From contig CAYVYM010000007.1 of NCBI GenBank assembly GCA_964455705.1, positions 1 through 64,000 on the forward strand: a stretch of DNA of 64,000 nucleotides. The letters run 5' to 3'. Position 1 is the stretch's first letter; each line of letters begins with the position of its first letter. The DNA comes from SR-FBR-E99 sp964455705. Lineage in GTDB: Bacteria > Bacteroidota > Bacteroidia > Bacteroidales > VadinHA17. Of this stretch, positions 29,536-37,797 are shown in pieces. A program made the translations under genes and the position numbers. Below the pieces are notes generated by a model, which did no database searches, had not been told where the DNA came from, and saw nothing but the letters and a program-made list of their open reading frames with translations.

Positions 29536-29715
29536 TTAACTAAACGGTTTGTCGGAGAAGGGAGAGGAGAATGGGCTGGAAGGTTCGCTTTTGCCGTCTC
29601 TCCTCCTGGGCGGAGGGTTGGGCGGCGCTGATGTCATCATGACAAGGGAGATAGAGTTGTCAAGCTCTATGCGGATCACCGCCGGCCTGACATATCTTCT
29701 CTTCTTCCTTTTCAT
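29536..29715 (-). CDS. 59-residue peptide with YxxP motif; candidate modified-peptide precursor
   Basis: A small protein that begins very basic (MKRKKRR), continues YVRPAVIRIELD, then NSISLVMMT, a PPNPPP stretch, and a Ser/Pro-rich tail ending in Ser. I recognise this general pattern (basic start, YxxP, LDNxISLVMM, prolines) from unannotated short proteins of Bacteroidota. I chose the ATG at 29715: a -7 promoter element lies at 29737-29744, and the upstream TTG (29739) falls inside it. The gene is a stand-alone unit between its own promoter and a hairpin 8 bp after its stop. YxxP near the N-terminus (Tyr8, Pro11) resembles the leader motif bound by PqqD-type recognition proteins of lasso-peptide pathways. 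The role is inferred, not shown. Confidence 0.65.
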   Translation of the reverse strand: MKRKKRRYVRPAVIRIELDNSISLVMMTSAPPNPPPRRRDGKSEPSSPFSSPFSDKPFS

Positions 29716-29736
29716 TGACTCACTGATATTGCGCCT

Positions 29737-29744
29737 CAAATATA
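29737..29744 (-). promoter_or_regulatory. -7 promoter element of the 59-residue peptide gene
   Basis: On the minus strand it reads TATATTTG, matching the Bacteroidota TAnnTTTG consensus, 21 bp before the ATG at 29715. No clear -33 TTTG is seen at the usual distance. Confidence 0.55.
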
Positions 29745-29914
29745 AGGCATTTGATTAATAACCTTTTAAACACTTTTCAACCGTATAAGTTTAAACGATG
29801 TGTGCTGGCTGTCTGGTTGAAACTGTCTGTTCACAATATTCTCTATTCTCTTTCTGTTTACCGGATATCCGGTAAAAGCATTCTTTTCCTGATACTTTAT
29901 TTAACGCTAACCTG

Positions 29915-30009
29915 TGCTGATTATTTGGTCAATACTATCTTTTCAGGATATCTTCTCTTCGGCTCCCTATGCTGATTATTTGGTCAGTACTATCTTTTCA
30001 AGATATCTT
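29915..30009. repeat. 40-bp direct repeat duplicating a T9SS signal end
   Basis: Copies at 29915-29954 and 29970-30009 differ at two positions. The second encodes the last codons and stop of the 913-residue minus-strand protein (YLEKIVLTK). The first, outside the gene, would read PKRRYPEKIVLTK and a stop in the same sense. The rest of 29745-29914 is AT-rich and shows no gene I can support. Confidence 0.85.
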
Positions 30010-32717
30010 TTTGGGCCAACCGTAACCTCAACTATAAGAAGGCCACCGGCAGCTGCCATGTAATATTCTTTCAGTTCCCCCTGGTTGAAACGCTCATCGT
30101 TTTCGGCAACAAGCATCCGGCCGGTTATATCGAAGATCCTTACTTTTCCGCTGATACCATCCCAGCCGGGCCCCTGAGGCAGAATGAAGACTTTCCCGGA
30201 TGCGGAGTAAATTTTCAGGGAGTTGTTCTCCAGTCCGGGTTCCTCCTGAGTCACCGCTGATTTTTCAACAGGTGAGATTGTCAGGGTGAACCTGTCGGAT
30301 ACTGTTCCTGCCGGCAGAGAGAATGAGTACTCCGGGTAAGCAAGGAGGTCTACGCTTCTGCCAGCCAGGCGGTCTGTAAGGATGATAGTATAATTTTCTA
30401 TTGCCTGCAGTTGGCTTCTTCTGATCTTGAAAGTACCGGCTTCAGGGTTTATGACCGTAAGCGGTATGACTGTCGCTTTCTCCGGCCAGGGGATAGAGTT
30501 GATTGAGTATTTTTCGTTTCCCGCAACAGAGAATAACTTAGCGCTTTTTATGACCGGGTTGAAGATCTTACCCGCATCAAACTGATGATCGAAACCCGCG
30601 GTGGCGGCAGGGTCAAACCTGATGACCATTTCATCCTGTGATGACGATGATACAAGTGTCAGCCTCAGCAGGGGAATCTGCTGTGATGATTTGAACCTCG
30701 GTGTTGCATTATGTTCGCGGGCGTTATCGGGAATGTTGAGCCAGGTGCCGGTGGCTCGGGTTTTTACGAAGAAGCCCTGCATTGGCGGCAGGTGTGCCGT
30801 GCCTCCGTTGGTGCCGACGCCGTTGACGTATGATGCCTCACCGGTTTCGGTGCGGATGTAATATGCATCCCTGACGTTGCCGTCGGAGAATGTGACTGCA
30901 TCCCAGTTGATGCCGCAGGTGAGGGAGTTGCCTAGCAGTGAATAACCGTAGAGCGAGGTGTCTCCACCCGAGCCGCTGAACGGAAGGTTTATCTGTCCGA
31001 GGGAAGTTGTAAGCGACTTGAGGTTGCCATAGGTCATTGTGGCATCCTCGAAGACAAAGACATTGTATCCTTTTTTGGCTTCAAGGTTACTGAACGGGGT
31101 GGTGCCGTCATAACCGTCATGCCATTGCCATCCTTCGGCCACACTTGTAACCACTTTGCTCTCGTCATAGCTCAGCAGGTTCTCCGGCTCGATGTCAGTG
31201 AAAACGGTCTTGGAGACGGTGGCGGGGGTGGCAATATAGTGCCATCTGTCAATCTCGGGAGGGGCGCTCTTGAGAAAGAGCTCCACGTTGAGGTTCCCCG
31301 CTGTACCCGCGTAACTGTTAGTAAGCATCGACGCCATGGTGGTTTCGCTTGCACGGAGCTCAATGGTGCCGTTATTTGTCAGTGAGTTGAAGGTCACCCT
31401 GGCCCCGGGCTCGACGATCATCTCCAGTCCGGCATTCAATGTAAAGGTGGGGCCGGGAGCATCCACCGGATAGTTTGCCAGTCCGGCAGGAATGACAACG
31501 TTCAAGTTGCCAGGAGGGTAGGTTCCCTCCCAGTTCTTGGGATGCGACCATGATGTGCCGAGATTGCCTTTCCAACGGCTGTATATCATCTCGTAGGCTC
31601 CCCTGTCCGGAATATGTATACGTGCTGACCTGATGATGTCACTCGTGGGGATTGTGATGCCCGGATAGCTTTCTGCACCGCTGTCACGCAACACGGAGGC
31701 ATATGCAATATTGAAGTTGTCTGCGGCGGGATTGATGAAATTGGGTCCGTCAGCGGCAGTGTTCACGCTGTTGAGAGTAAGGTTACCGGCAAATGAGGCG
31801 CCCTCTATGGCATTGTATTCCAGAACTGATGACGGAGTGCCGCTCAGTCCGACATGGTTCACACCGCCCCATATAACAGTGTTGACAATGATTGCTGAAG
31901 GGGAGTTCTCAAGATAAAGTGATGTTCCGTCGCCCACGGGTGAGGAGCTGTTTACAATGGTTGAGTTCACTATTTTAGGAGCCGCGGAGAGAGATGTCAC
32001 TGTTCCTCCCTTGAGGGTCAGTGATCCGGAGCTGTTACCGTTGAACAGGGAGTTCTCAATGAGAGGCGATGACCCTGCATCGGCATAGATAGCACCTCCG
32101 TGTATAATAGCACTGTTATTCAGGAAGGTACAGGCCGAGATGGACGGTGCGGCACCGCTGATGACAGCGATGGCCCCGCCCTTTTCAGCAACACAGTTGC
32201 GGAAGGTTGAGTATGAAACAGTCACTGCTGAGGATGCCAGTCGCAGTCCTCCTCCGAGCAGGCCAAATTTGAAGTGATCTTTTCTGCCATTCTCAAAAGT
32301 ACAGTAGCTCAGCTGGCTGCTGCCGGTTGAATTAATGTTGATGTTACCCCAGTATTCGCCAGGCTCAGCATTGATGCCATCTTTGTCGATGTCGCATGTG
32401 AAGAGGATCGGGCTTATCTGTGTTCCGACAGCCATTATCTGACCGCTGCCAGTAACAAAAATGGAAGCCCTGTTCTGTACAGCTATCAGCCTTGCCCCTG
32501 CGCTGACCGTAAGAACCTCATTGTCAACGTATATGTTCCCGTTGAAATACTTCGTTCCGGAAATTGTAAAATTTCCTGACAGAAAACCGCTGTATGGATT
32601 TGCCATAGAGCCGTCGCCTGTTAACTGTCCTGATAATGGCAATACTGACAGCAAAGACAAACAGACGAACAAAAAGCCCCCCTTTATTCCCGGCCTTGCA
32701 TAATGTGATATTTTCAT
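29976..32717 (-). CDS. Secreted beta-helix protein with T9SS type A sorting domain
   Basis: A 913-residue protein. Residues 1-31 contain a signal peptide (FLFVCLSLLSVLPLSGQ). Residues ~90-330 show right-handed parallel beta-helix repeats (YCTFENG, YSTFRNC, ACTFLNNSAIIHGGAIYAD, NSLFNGNSS, NSTIVNSS). A middle domain of ~400 residues includes TWLNIPDNAREH and NYTIILTDRLAGR, a pattern common before sorting domains. The last ~80 residues (LKIYSASGKVFI, GKVRIFDITGRML, YLEKIVLTK) form the T9SS type A signal. The product is probably a surface or secreted glycan-binding or glycan-cleaving beta-helix protein, but no catalytic residues are obvious. It is preceded by its own promoter on the minus strand. 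Confidence 0.88.
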   Translation of the reverse strand: MKISHYARPGIKGGFLFVCLSLLSVLPLSGQLTGDGSMANPYSGFLSGNFTISGTKYFNGNIYVDNEVLTVSAGARLIAVQNRASIFVTGSGQIMAVGTQISPILFTCDIDKDGINAEPGEYWGNININSTGSSQLSYCTFENGRKDHFKFGLLGGGLRLASSAVTVSYSTFRNCVAEKGGAIAVISGAAPSISACTFLNNSAIIHGGAIYADAGSSPLIENSLFNGNSSGSLTLKGGTVTSLSAAPKIVNSTIVNSSSPVGDGTSLYLENSPSAIIVNTVIWGGVNHVGLSGTPSSVLEYNAIEGASFAGNLTLNSVNTAADGPNFINPAADNFNIAYASVLRDSGAESYPGITIPTSDIIRSARIHIPDRGAYEMIYSRWKGNLGTSWSHPKNWEGTYPPGNLNVVIPAGLANYPVDAPGPTFTLNAGLEMIVEPGARVTFNSLTNNGTIELRASETTMASMLTNSYAGTAGNLNVELFLKSAPPEIDRWHYIATPATVSKTVFTDIEPENLLSYDESKVVTSVAEGWQWHDGYDGTTPFSNLEAKKGYNVFVFEDATMTYGNLKSLTTSLGQINLPFSGSGGDTSLYGYSLLGNSLTCGINWDAVTFSDGNVRDAYYIRTETGEASYVNGVGTNGGTAHLPPMQGFFVKTRATGTWLNIPDNAREHNATPRFKSSQQIPLLRLTLVSSSSQDEMVIRFDPAATAGFDHQFDAGKIFNPVIKSAKLFSVAGNEKYSINSIPWPEKATVIPLTVINPEAGTFKIRRSQLQAIENYTIILTDRLAGRSVDLLAYPEYSFSLPAGTVSDRFTLTISPVEKSAVTQEEPGLENNSLKIYSASGKVFILPQGPGWDGISGKVRIFDITGRMLVAENDERFNQGELKEYYMAAAGGLLIVEVTVGPKRYLEKIVLTK

Positions 32718-32775
32718 CCCTAAATAGTTAGCTCTGTATTTACTTCAGTTTAACTGACAGAAACAGTAATTGTTT

Positions 32776-32805
32776 CAAAAGTAAGAAAAGTCATCTTAAC
32801 GGCAA
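32776..32805 (-). promoter_or_regulatory. Promoter of the beta-helix T9SS gene
   Basis: On the minus strand TACTTTTG (32776-32783) matches the -7 consensus, with TTG (32803-32805) 19 bp upstream as the -33 element. The coding start is 59 bp downstream. Confidence 0.6.
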
Positions 32806-32920
32806 TAGTGATGTTGTCATTATTTGCGATGCAGCAGGCGGTGAATGGCTCTTCTTACTACCTTTCTGCCGGAAAACCGACTGGTTGCTGTTTGCCTGTA
32901 CAAAACCGGGTGATTTTATG

Positions 32921-32928
32921 TAAGTTTG
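32921..32928 (+). promoter_or_regulatory. -7 promoter element of the ABC exporter gene
   Basis: TAAGTTTG fits TAnnTTTG and lies 17 bp before the ATG at 32946. This supports that start over the ATG at 32808, whose extra 46 residues do not resemble an ABC transporter. Confidence 0.5.
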
Positions 32929-32945
32929 TGAATATCACTGTTAAG

Positions 32946-34727
32946 ATGAAGCTGCAGCGGAAGATCATATCACGGGCCCTCACAATGCTGATCAATAGCT
33001 CCCGAAAGGAGACGGCGGTGAGCCTTATAATATTGACGGTGAGATCTTTTCTTCCGCTGGTGGGGGTTTTACTTATCAGGTATTATGTTGACAGGATAAC
33101 CGGTGTTTCGGCAGGGGGGGAACTGCCGGTACTCAGCGCCGTAACAGGACTGATAGCTGCCATGGCGGTGACTCTTCTTGCCGATGACCTGCTTGCATCT
33201 GCCGGTCACTATTTTGCAAGGAAACAATCGGTGCGTGTGGAGGGGCATATATCATCACTCATACACGGGCATGCTTCGGCGATGGGCCTGAGGTTCTTCG
33301 AGGACCCCGCGTTCCACGACGGCATGTCGCGTGCTGCCAGGGACATCTCGTGGAGGCCGGCGGCGATGGTGACTGATATGATCCTCCTTGCCCGGGGAGT
33401 GATATCATTCATTGCCATGGGGTATGTTCTCAGGACTTTCGGCATCATTCCGCTGGCGGTGCTTGCACTGCTGTTTCTGCCCATGCTCTGGATAAGGTAC
33501 AGGAACTCCTCACGTATATATGAAGCCCGCAAGAGTGTCACGCCGCTGACGAGGCAGGCAGATTATTTCAGCTGGCTGCTGACAGGCGAGAAGCCTGCCA
33601 GGGAGGTAAAGCTCTTCGGGCTGGCCGATTACTTTGAGAAGCTTTTCCGCAAAAACTTCGACGGCTCAAGGGCACCCGAGCTGGAAGCTGTCAAAAAAAA
33701 CACCCTTCTTGAGAGTGGCGCCTCCCTGGTGAAGGTTGCTGCCTTTGCAGGTATTCTGGTTTATGCTTCCGGAGCGTTTGTCAGATCAGAGATTACTGCC
33801 GGCGAGCTGGCGATGTACCTGGTGGCCTTCAGGCAGGCACTGGTGTACCTGCGTGATGCGGTCAGCGGTTACTCGGGGCTGGCGGAGAACAGTCTTTTTC
33901 TGCAGGACCTGTTCCGGTTCCTGGATATGAAGAGCGATATGACAGGAGGCGGGAAGGCGCCGGACCCTGTCTCATTCAGCGATATAACCGTAGAAAACAT
34001 GACCTTCACCTATCCGGGAGCGTCAGCTCCGGCGTTGCGGGATATCAGCATAAGGATAACCAGGGGCGAAAAGGTGGCTGTTGTGGGACCCAACGGGTCG
34101 GGCAAGACCACGCTGGTCAAGCTTCTGTGCAGGCTTTATGACCCTGACAGCGGCCGTATCATGCTCAATAGCAAGAGCATTGATGCAATTGAACCTTCCG
34201 ATTACCGAAGGCTGTTTTCAGTGGTCTTTCAGGACTTCATGCTGTACTTCCTTAGCGCCGGAGACAACATCCGGCTGGGCGATGCAGATGGAGATGAAGA
34301 CCCCGGACGTCTCAGGGATGCCGCTGCCAGGGCAGGCCTGGCCGACCTGTTTGAGAACCTCCCGGAGGGCTATGAGACGATCCTCGGCCATCATACAGAG
34401 GGGGGACGGGAACTCAGCTGGGGCGAGTGGCAGAAGATAGCCATTGCAAGGGCTGTTTACCGAGAGGCACCGGTGCTGATCCTTGATGAACCGTCATCTT
34501 CGCTTGATGCCGACTCGGAATACGAGATATTCTCTGATCTGGGTAAGATCACAGAAGGGAGAACATGCATCTTCATCAGCCACAGGCTTTCAAACGTCAG
34601 GGAGGCTGACCGGATCATAGTCCTCGACCAGGGACGGATGACAGAATCGGGGACCCATGAGGAGCTGATGGCAGCACACGGCAGGTATTTTTCGATGTTC
34701 ACCAGGCAGAAATCGATGTACAGGTGA
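32946..34727 (+). CDS. ABC exporter, fused membrane and ATPase domains
   Basis: A 593-residue half-transporter. Residues ~1-330 form a six-helix exporter membrane domain, and the C-terminal ~240 residues form the ATPase. Walker A is GPNGSGKTT at 381-389. The signature is LSWGEWQK rather than LSGGQ. Walker B with the catalytic Glu is LILDEPSSSLD (Asp514, Glu515), and the H-loop is FISHRLSNV. There is no N-terminal C39 peptidase, so any leader cleavage would need another protease. The GEWQKIAIARA form of the signature is one I associate with peptide exporters of lasso-peptide and bacteriocin type. Its stop overlaps the start of the nucleotidyltransferase gene (ATGG/TGA region, 4 bp), so the two are co-translated. 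The cargo is unknown. Confidence 0.85.
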   Translation: MKLQRKIISRALTMLINSSRKETAVSLIILTVRSFLPLVGVLLIRYYVDRITGVSAGGELPVLSAVTGLIAAMAVTLLADDLLASAGHYFARKQSVRVEGHISSLIHGHASAMGLRFFEDPAFHDGMSRAARDISWRPAAMVTDMILLARGVISFIAMGYVLRTFGIIPLAVLALLFLPMLWIRYRNSSRIYEARKSVTPLTRQADYFSWLLTGEKPAREVKLFGLADYFEKLFRKNFDGSRAPELEAVKKNTLLESGASLVKVAAFAGILVYASGAFVRSEITAGELAMYLVAFRQALVYLRDAVSGYSGLAENSLFLQDLFRFLDMKSDMTGGGKAPDPVSFSDITVENMTFTYPGASAPALRDISIRITRGEKVAVVGPNGSGKTTLVKLLCRLYDPDSGRIMLNSKSIDAIEPSDYRRLFSVVFQDFMLYFLSAGDNIRLGDADGDEDPGRLRDAAARAGLADLFENLPEGYETILGHHTEGGRELSWGEWQKIAIARAVYREAPVLILDEPSSSLDADSEYEIFSDLGKITEGRTCIFISHRLSNVREADRIIVLDQGRMTESGTHEELMAAHGRYFSMFTRQKSMYR

Positions 34728-35965
34728 TGGAAGCAACCTTCACACCCGGAGAAACATCCGGTGACAGCCACGAAAAGCCTGGCGGGAATGACCGGTCGAA
34801 GACAGCCAGCCTGCTCCTTCTGCTGAGCAGGGTTGATTTCACTGATGAGGAAAAGCTCCGGTTAAGGCAGGAATGCACGGCTTTCAATGAATGGAGGCTC
34901 TTTACTGATCTGGCTGTTCGACACGGCGTGGCTGCGCTGGTATGGCAGAATATGTGCGATCTTTCGCTTGACGGGCATCTGACGGAGCCGGAACGGATCA
35001 TTCTTGAGGGATTAAGGTTCAAGTCGATTGCCAGGGTGACATACATCACAAACGCAGCTGCAGAGGCAGTTGACATCCTTGAGAATAAAGGGATAAGGGT
35101 TCTTCTGCTCAAGGGTCTTGCCCTGGAGCATACGGTTTACGGCTCGAGAGGACTGAGGCAGATGAGTGATGCAGATCTGCTTGTGGCTCCGCGCGACGCG
35201 CTCCGGGCGAGAGATATACTTGCCGGTGCCGGGTTTGCTTCGATGCCCATGAAGTCACGGTGGTACAGGCACATAATGCTTGACCTGGGCAACCACCTTC
35301 CCGAGATGCACCGGGGAGGGATTTCGGTTGACCTCCATTACCGTCTCTTCGGGACAGAAGGTGAAGAGATTGTCAGCAGGGCAATAAGTGAGGCAGAGAG
35401 AATCTCAGCCGGAGGAAGGACTTTCCATGTACTGCCTCCGGTGTCATCGTTCCTGGGGCTGGTAAGCCATATTCACAAGCATGAGGTCAAGGGAGAGTTC
35501 CAGCTGAGGCTTTATGCAGACATATATCTTCTCCTCAGAAAGCACGGAAGCGTGATCATCAATAAAGACCTGATGACCGCAGCGGAACAGGCAGGCATTC
35601 CTGATGAAGTCAGGGTGGTTCTGACCGTTATGAAGCAGGCATGGGGCTTTAACGTTCCCGCGGAAATGAAAGCCCTGCCCGGAGAGGAGCAGAGAAAAGC
35701 CGACCGTTTCATGCATGATCTGATGTACCCGGGGCTGATCACTCCTGAGAGCCAGCATGAAATGTTCACCAGGAACCTGCAATCCATGAGAGGTTTCAGG
35801 AAGAAACTGATATTCATTGCCGGTGATACTTTCCCTTCGGTTGATTTCATGAAGCGAAGGTACGGATGCCATTCAACCCTCTCAGCCCTGGTGCGCTATC
35901 CGCACAGGCTCGGCAAACTGTTTTGGATTTTTAGTCCCGAAAGCCGCAATAAACGGCACAAATAA
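34724..35965 (+). CDS. Nucleotidyltransferase-fold protein (NTP_transf_5)
   Basis: A 413-residue protein with the pattern of the NTP_transf_5 family: LLLKGLALEHTVYGSRGLRQ followed by MSDADLLV, whose Asp149 and Asp151 would bind the catalytic metal. A later VDLHYRLF segment gives the third acidic residue. Members often sit in RiPP clusters next to ABC exporters, PqqD proteins and HPr-type kinases, though their reaction is uncertain. It overlaps the exporter gene by 4 bp and is followed by an AT-rich terminator, so the two genes form one unit. There is no signal peptide or membrane segment. Confidence 0.8.
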   Translation: MMEATFTPGETSGDSHEKPGGNDRSKTASLLLLLSRVDFTDEEKLRLRQECTAFNEWRLFTDLAVRHGVAALVWQNMCDLSLDGHLTEPERIILEGLRFKSIARVTYITNAAAEAVDILENKGIRVLLLKGLALEHTVYGSRGLRQMSDADLLVAPRDALRARDILAGAGFASMPMKSRWYRHIMLDLGNHLPEMHRGGISVDLHYRLFGTEGEEIVSRAISEAERISAGGRTFHVLPPVSSFLGLVSHIHKHEVKGEFQLRLYADIYLLLRKHGSVIINKDLMTAAEQAGIPDEVRVVLTVMKQAWGFNVPAEMKALPGEEQRKADRFMHDLMYPGLITPESQHEMFTRNLQSMRGFRKKLIFIAGDTFPSVDFMKRRYGCHSTLSALVRYPHRLGKLFWIFSPESRNKRHK

Positions 35966-35993
35966 TACGAAAATCAAAATTTTACTAAATTTC

Positions 35994-36030
35994 TTCTCAA
36001 TTTATTTGCTAATTGAGAAAATATTTTTTT
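35994..36030 (+). terminator. Rho-independent-type terminator after the exporter operon
   Basis: Perfect 9-bp arms (TTCTCAATT at 35994-36002, AATTGAGAA at 36011-36019) with an 8-base loop are followed by a T-rich run, 28 bp after the stop. Confidence 0.75.
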
Positions 36031-36235
36031 AATTTTACTTTAGTCGACTTTTATTTAGTCAATGTCATGTCAGGCTTATTGTCAGTACTTATTTTAAAAC
36101 GCGACAGAATGGAAACTACTCGTCTGAAGTCAACGGTTGAATAGCGCTCAAATGGGAAAAGGCGCTTCGCTGGCGCGTCTCGCTGCATGATTCGTCTCTT
36201 CCGGCGGGAAAGGATATATTCATAGTCGCTTTGCT

Positions 36236-36263
36236 GCCCCGGATCAAAAGGTCCGGGGCAGTT
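36236..36263 (+). terminator. GC-rich hairpin upstream of cysS
   Basis: GCCCCGGA (36236-36243) pairs perfectly with TCCGGGGC (36252-36259), followed by AGTTTT. It lies before the cysS -7 element, so it is not in the cysS leader if that promoter is used. It may end transcription from further upstream. The rest of 36031-36235 shows no gene or RNA that I can support. Confidence 0.5.
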
Positions 36264-36302
36264 TTCTGCTCTGCCTGTTCTGCGCCTTTGCTTCAAAAGC
36301 AT

Positions 36303-36310
36303 TACTTTTG
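36303..36310 (+). promoter_or_regulatory. -7 promoter element of cysS
   Basis: TACTTTTG matches TAnnTTTG and ends 17 bp before the cysS ATG; no strong -33 element. Confidence 0.5.
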
Positions 36311-36327
36311 CACAAAGAGCCGTTGAG

Positions 36328-37797
36328 ATGAAAAGTGCACTCTATCTACATAACACCCTTACGCGCAGGAAAGAACTGTTTGAGCCGCTGGCTCCACCCT
36401 TCGTCGGCATGTATGTCTGCGGTCCGACGGTCTACAGTGAGGTGCACCTGGGCCATGCCCGTCCCGCCGTGACCTTTGACGTGCTCTACAGGTACCTCAT
36501 GCATCTGGGTTTTAAGGTGCGGTATGTACGCAATGTTACCGATGTAGGGCACCTTGAGAATGAGGTTGAGGACTCCGGTGAGGACAAGATAAGCCGCAGG
36601 GCCAGACAGGAGAACCTGGAGCCGATGGAGATAGTTCAGAAGTATATGAACAGCTATCATAAGGCCATGGATAAGCTTAACACCCTGGCTCCGTCGATCG
36701 AACCACGTGCAACAGGACATATCATTGAGCAGCAGCAGCTGGCTGAGAAGCTCATCAAAAGCGGGTATGCGTACGAATCGAACGGCTCGGTCTATTTTGA
36801 TGTAGAGAAGTATGACAGTGAGCATTCTTACGGCATCCTCTCGGGAAGGGTGCTTGAGGATATGCGTGCCAACAGTCGCCCCCTGGAGGGGCAGGATGAG
36901 AAGCGCGGACAGTTTGACTTCGCCCTGTGGAAAAAGGCCTCTCCCGGACATATCATGCGCTGGCCCTCACAGTGGAGCGAGGGTTTCCCGGGATGGCACC
37001 TCGAGTGCTCGGTGATGAGCACCAAATATCTTGGTGAAACCTTTGACATCCACGGCGGCGGGATGGATCTGATCTTTCCGCACCACGAGTGTGAGATTGC
37101 CCAGAGCACTGCAGCGCAGGGTCACCAGCCGGTGCGATACTGGGTGCATAACAACATGGTCACAATCAACGGCCAGAAGATGGCGAGATCGCTCGGCAAC
37201 TTCATCACCCTTGAGGAGATGTTCAGCGGCTCGCATAAGCTGCTTGTCCAGGCCTACTCTCCGATGACAATCCGCTTCTTCATGCTTCAGGCGCACTACC
37301 GCAGTACACTCGACTTCAGCAATGAGGCTCTGCTGGCGGCATCACTGGGACTGCAGAAGCTGCTCACGGCAGAGCGTACACTGGCGACCCTCACTCCCTC
37401 TGACGCGTCAACCACAGACATAAGCAGCATTGCCCAAAAGTGTTATGAGGCTATGAGTGACGACCTGAACACACCGGTAGCGATAGCCCGGCTCTTTGAT
37501 GCAGTCAGGATCATCAACCTGGTTAATGACGGCAAGGAGCGGCTGACATCGGCTGACATCGATTTGTTTAAGGAGCTTTTCAGGATATTCGTTCATGAGC
37601 TCTTCGGCCTCAGGGCAGAGGAGGCTGTGGGAAATGATAAGCTTGCCGGGGTGCTGACCCTGCTGCTCGATATGAGGCAGGAGGCCAAGGCCAGGAAAGA
37701 GTGGAGCGTCTCGGACCGTATCCGCGACAGGCTGGCTGAGCTCGGCATCACGGTGAAGGACCGCAAGGATGGTTATGACTGGGAGATCACAATGTGA
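36328..37797 (+). CDS. cysS: Cysteinyl-tRNA synthetase
   Basis: A 489-residue class I synthetase that charges tRNA-Cys in the cytoplasm. It shows the start pattern MYVCGPTVYSEVHLGHARP, with the HIGH motif as HLGH and a zinc Cys in VCGPTVY. Other zinc ligands lie in WHLECSVM and HHECEIAQ, and the KMSKS loop is KMARSLGN. Length is normal for the family. Its final TGA overlaps the GTG start of ispG by 4 bp, so the two genes are probably co-transcribed. Confidence 0.97.
   Translation: MKSALYLHNTLTRRKELFEPLAPPFVGMYVCGPTVYSEVHLGHARPAVTFDVLYRYLMHLGFKVRYVRNVTDVGHLENEVEDSGEDKISRRARQENLEPMEIVQKYMNSYHKAMDKLNTLAPSIEPRATGHIIEQQQLAEKLIKSGYAYESNGSVYFDVEKYDSEHSYGILSGRVLEDMRANSRPLEGQDEKRGQFDFALWKKASPGHIMRWPSQWSEGFPGWHLECSVMSTKYLGETFDIHGGGMDLIFPHHECEIAQSTAAQGHQPVRYWVHNNMVTINGQKMARSLGNFITLEEMFSGSHKLLVQAYSPMTIRFFMLQAHYRSTLDFSNEALLAASLGLQKLLTAERTLATLTPSDASTTDISSIAQKCYEAMSDDLNTPVAIARLFDAVRIINLVNDGKERLTSADIDLFKELFRIFVHELFGLRAEEAVGNDKLAGVLTLLLDMRQEAKARKEWSVSDRIRDRLAELGITVKDRKDGYDWEITM

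Noticed and set aside
29549..29758. 69-residue plus-strand frame opposite the small peptide gene
   Set aside because: The minus-strand frame has a recognisable residue pattern, promoter and hairpin; the plus-strand frame has none.
29751..29975. 74-residue plus-strand frame in the intergenic region
   Set aside because: It is hydrophobic by AT-rich composition, crosses the duplicated sorting-signal scar and has no start signals.
32808..32945. 46-residue N-terminal extension of the ABC exporter
   Set aside because: It precedes the -7 element at 32921-32928 and encodes nothing like an exporter N-terminus.
36051..36302. 83-residue minus-strand frame upstream of cysS
   Set aside because: It covers the GC hairpin, has no promoter or recognisable domain, and ends in AT-rich terminator DNA.
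36236..36310. T-box or amino-acid attenuator for cysS
   Set aside because: T-boxes are not expected in Bacteroidota, no specifier or antiterminator fold is visible, and the likely promoter lies downstream of the hairpin.
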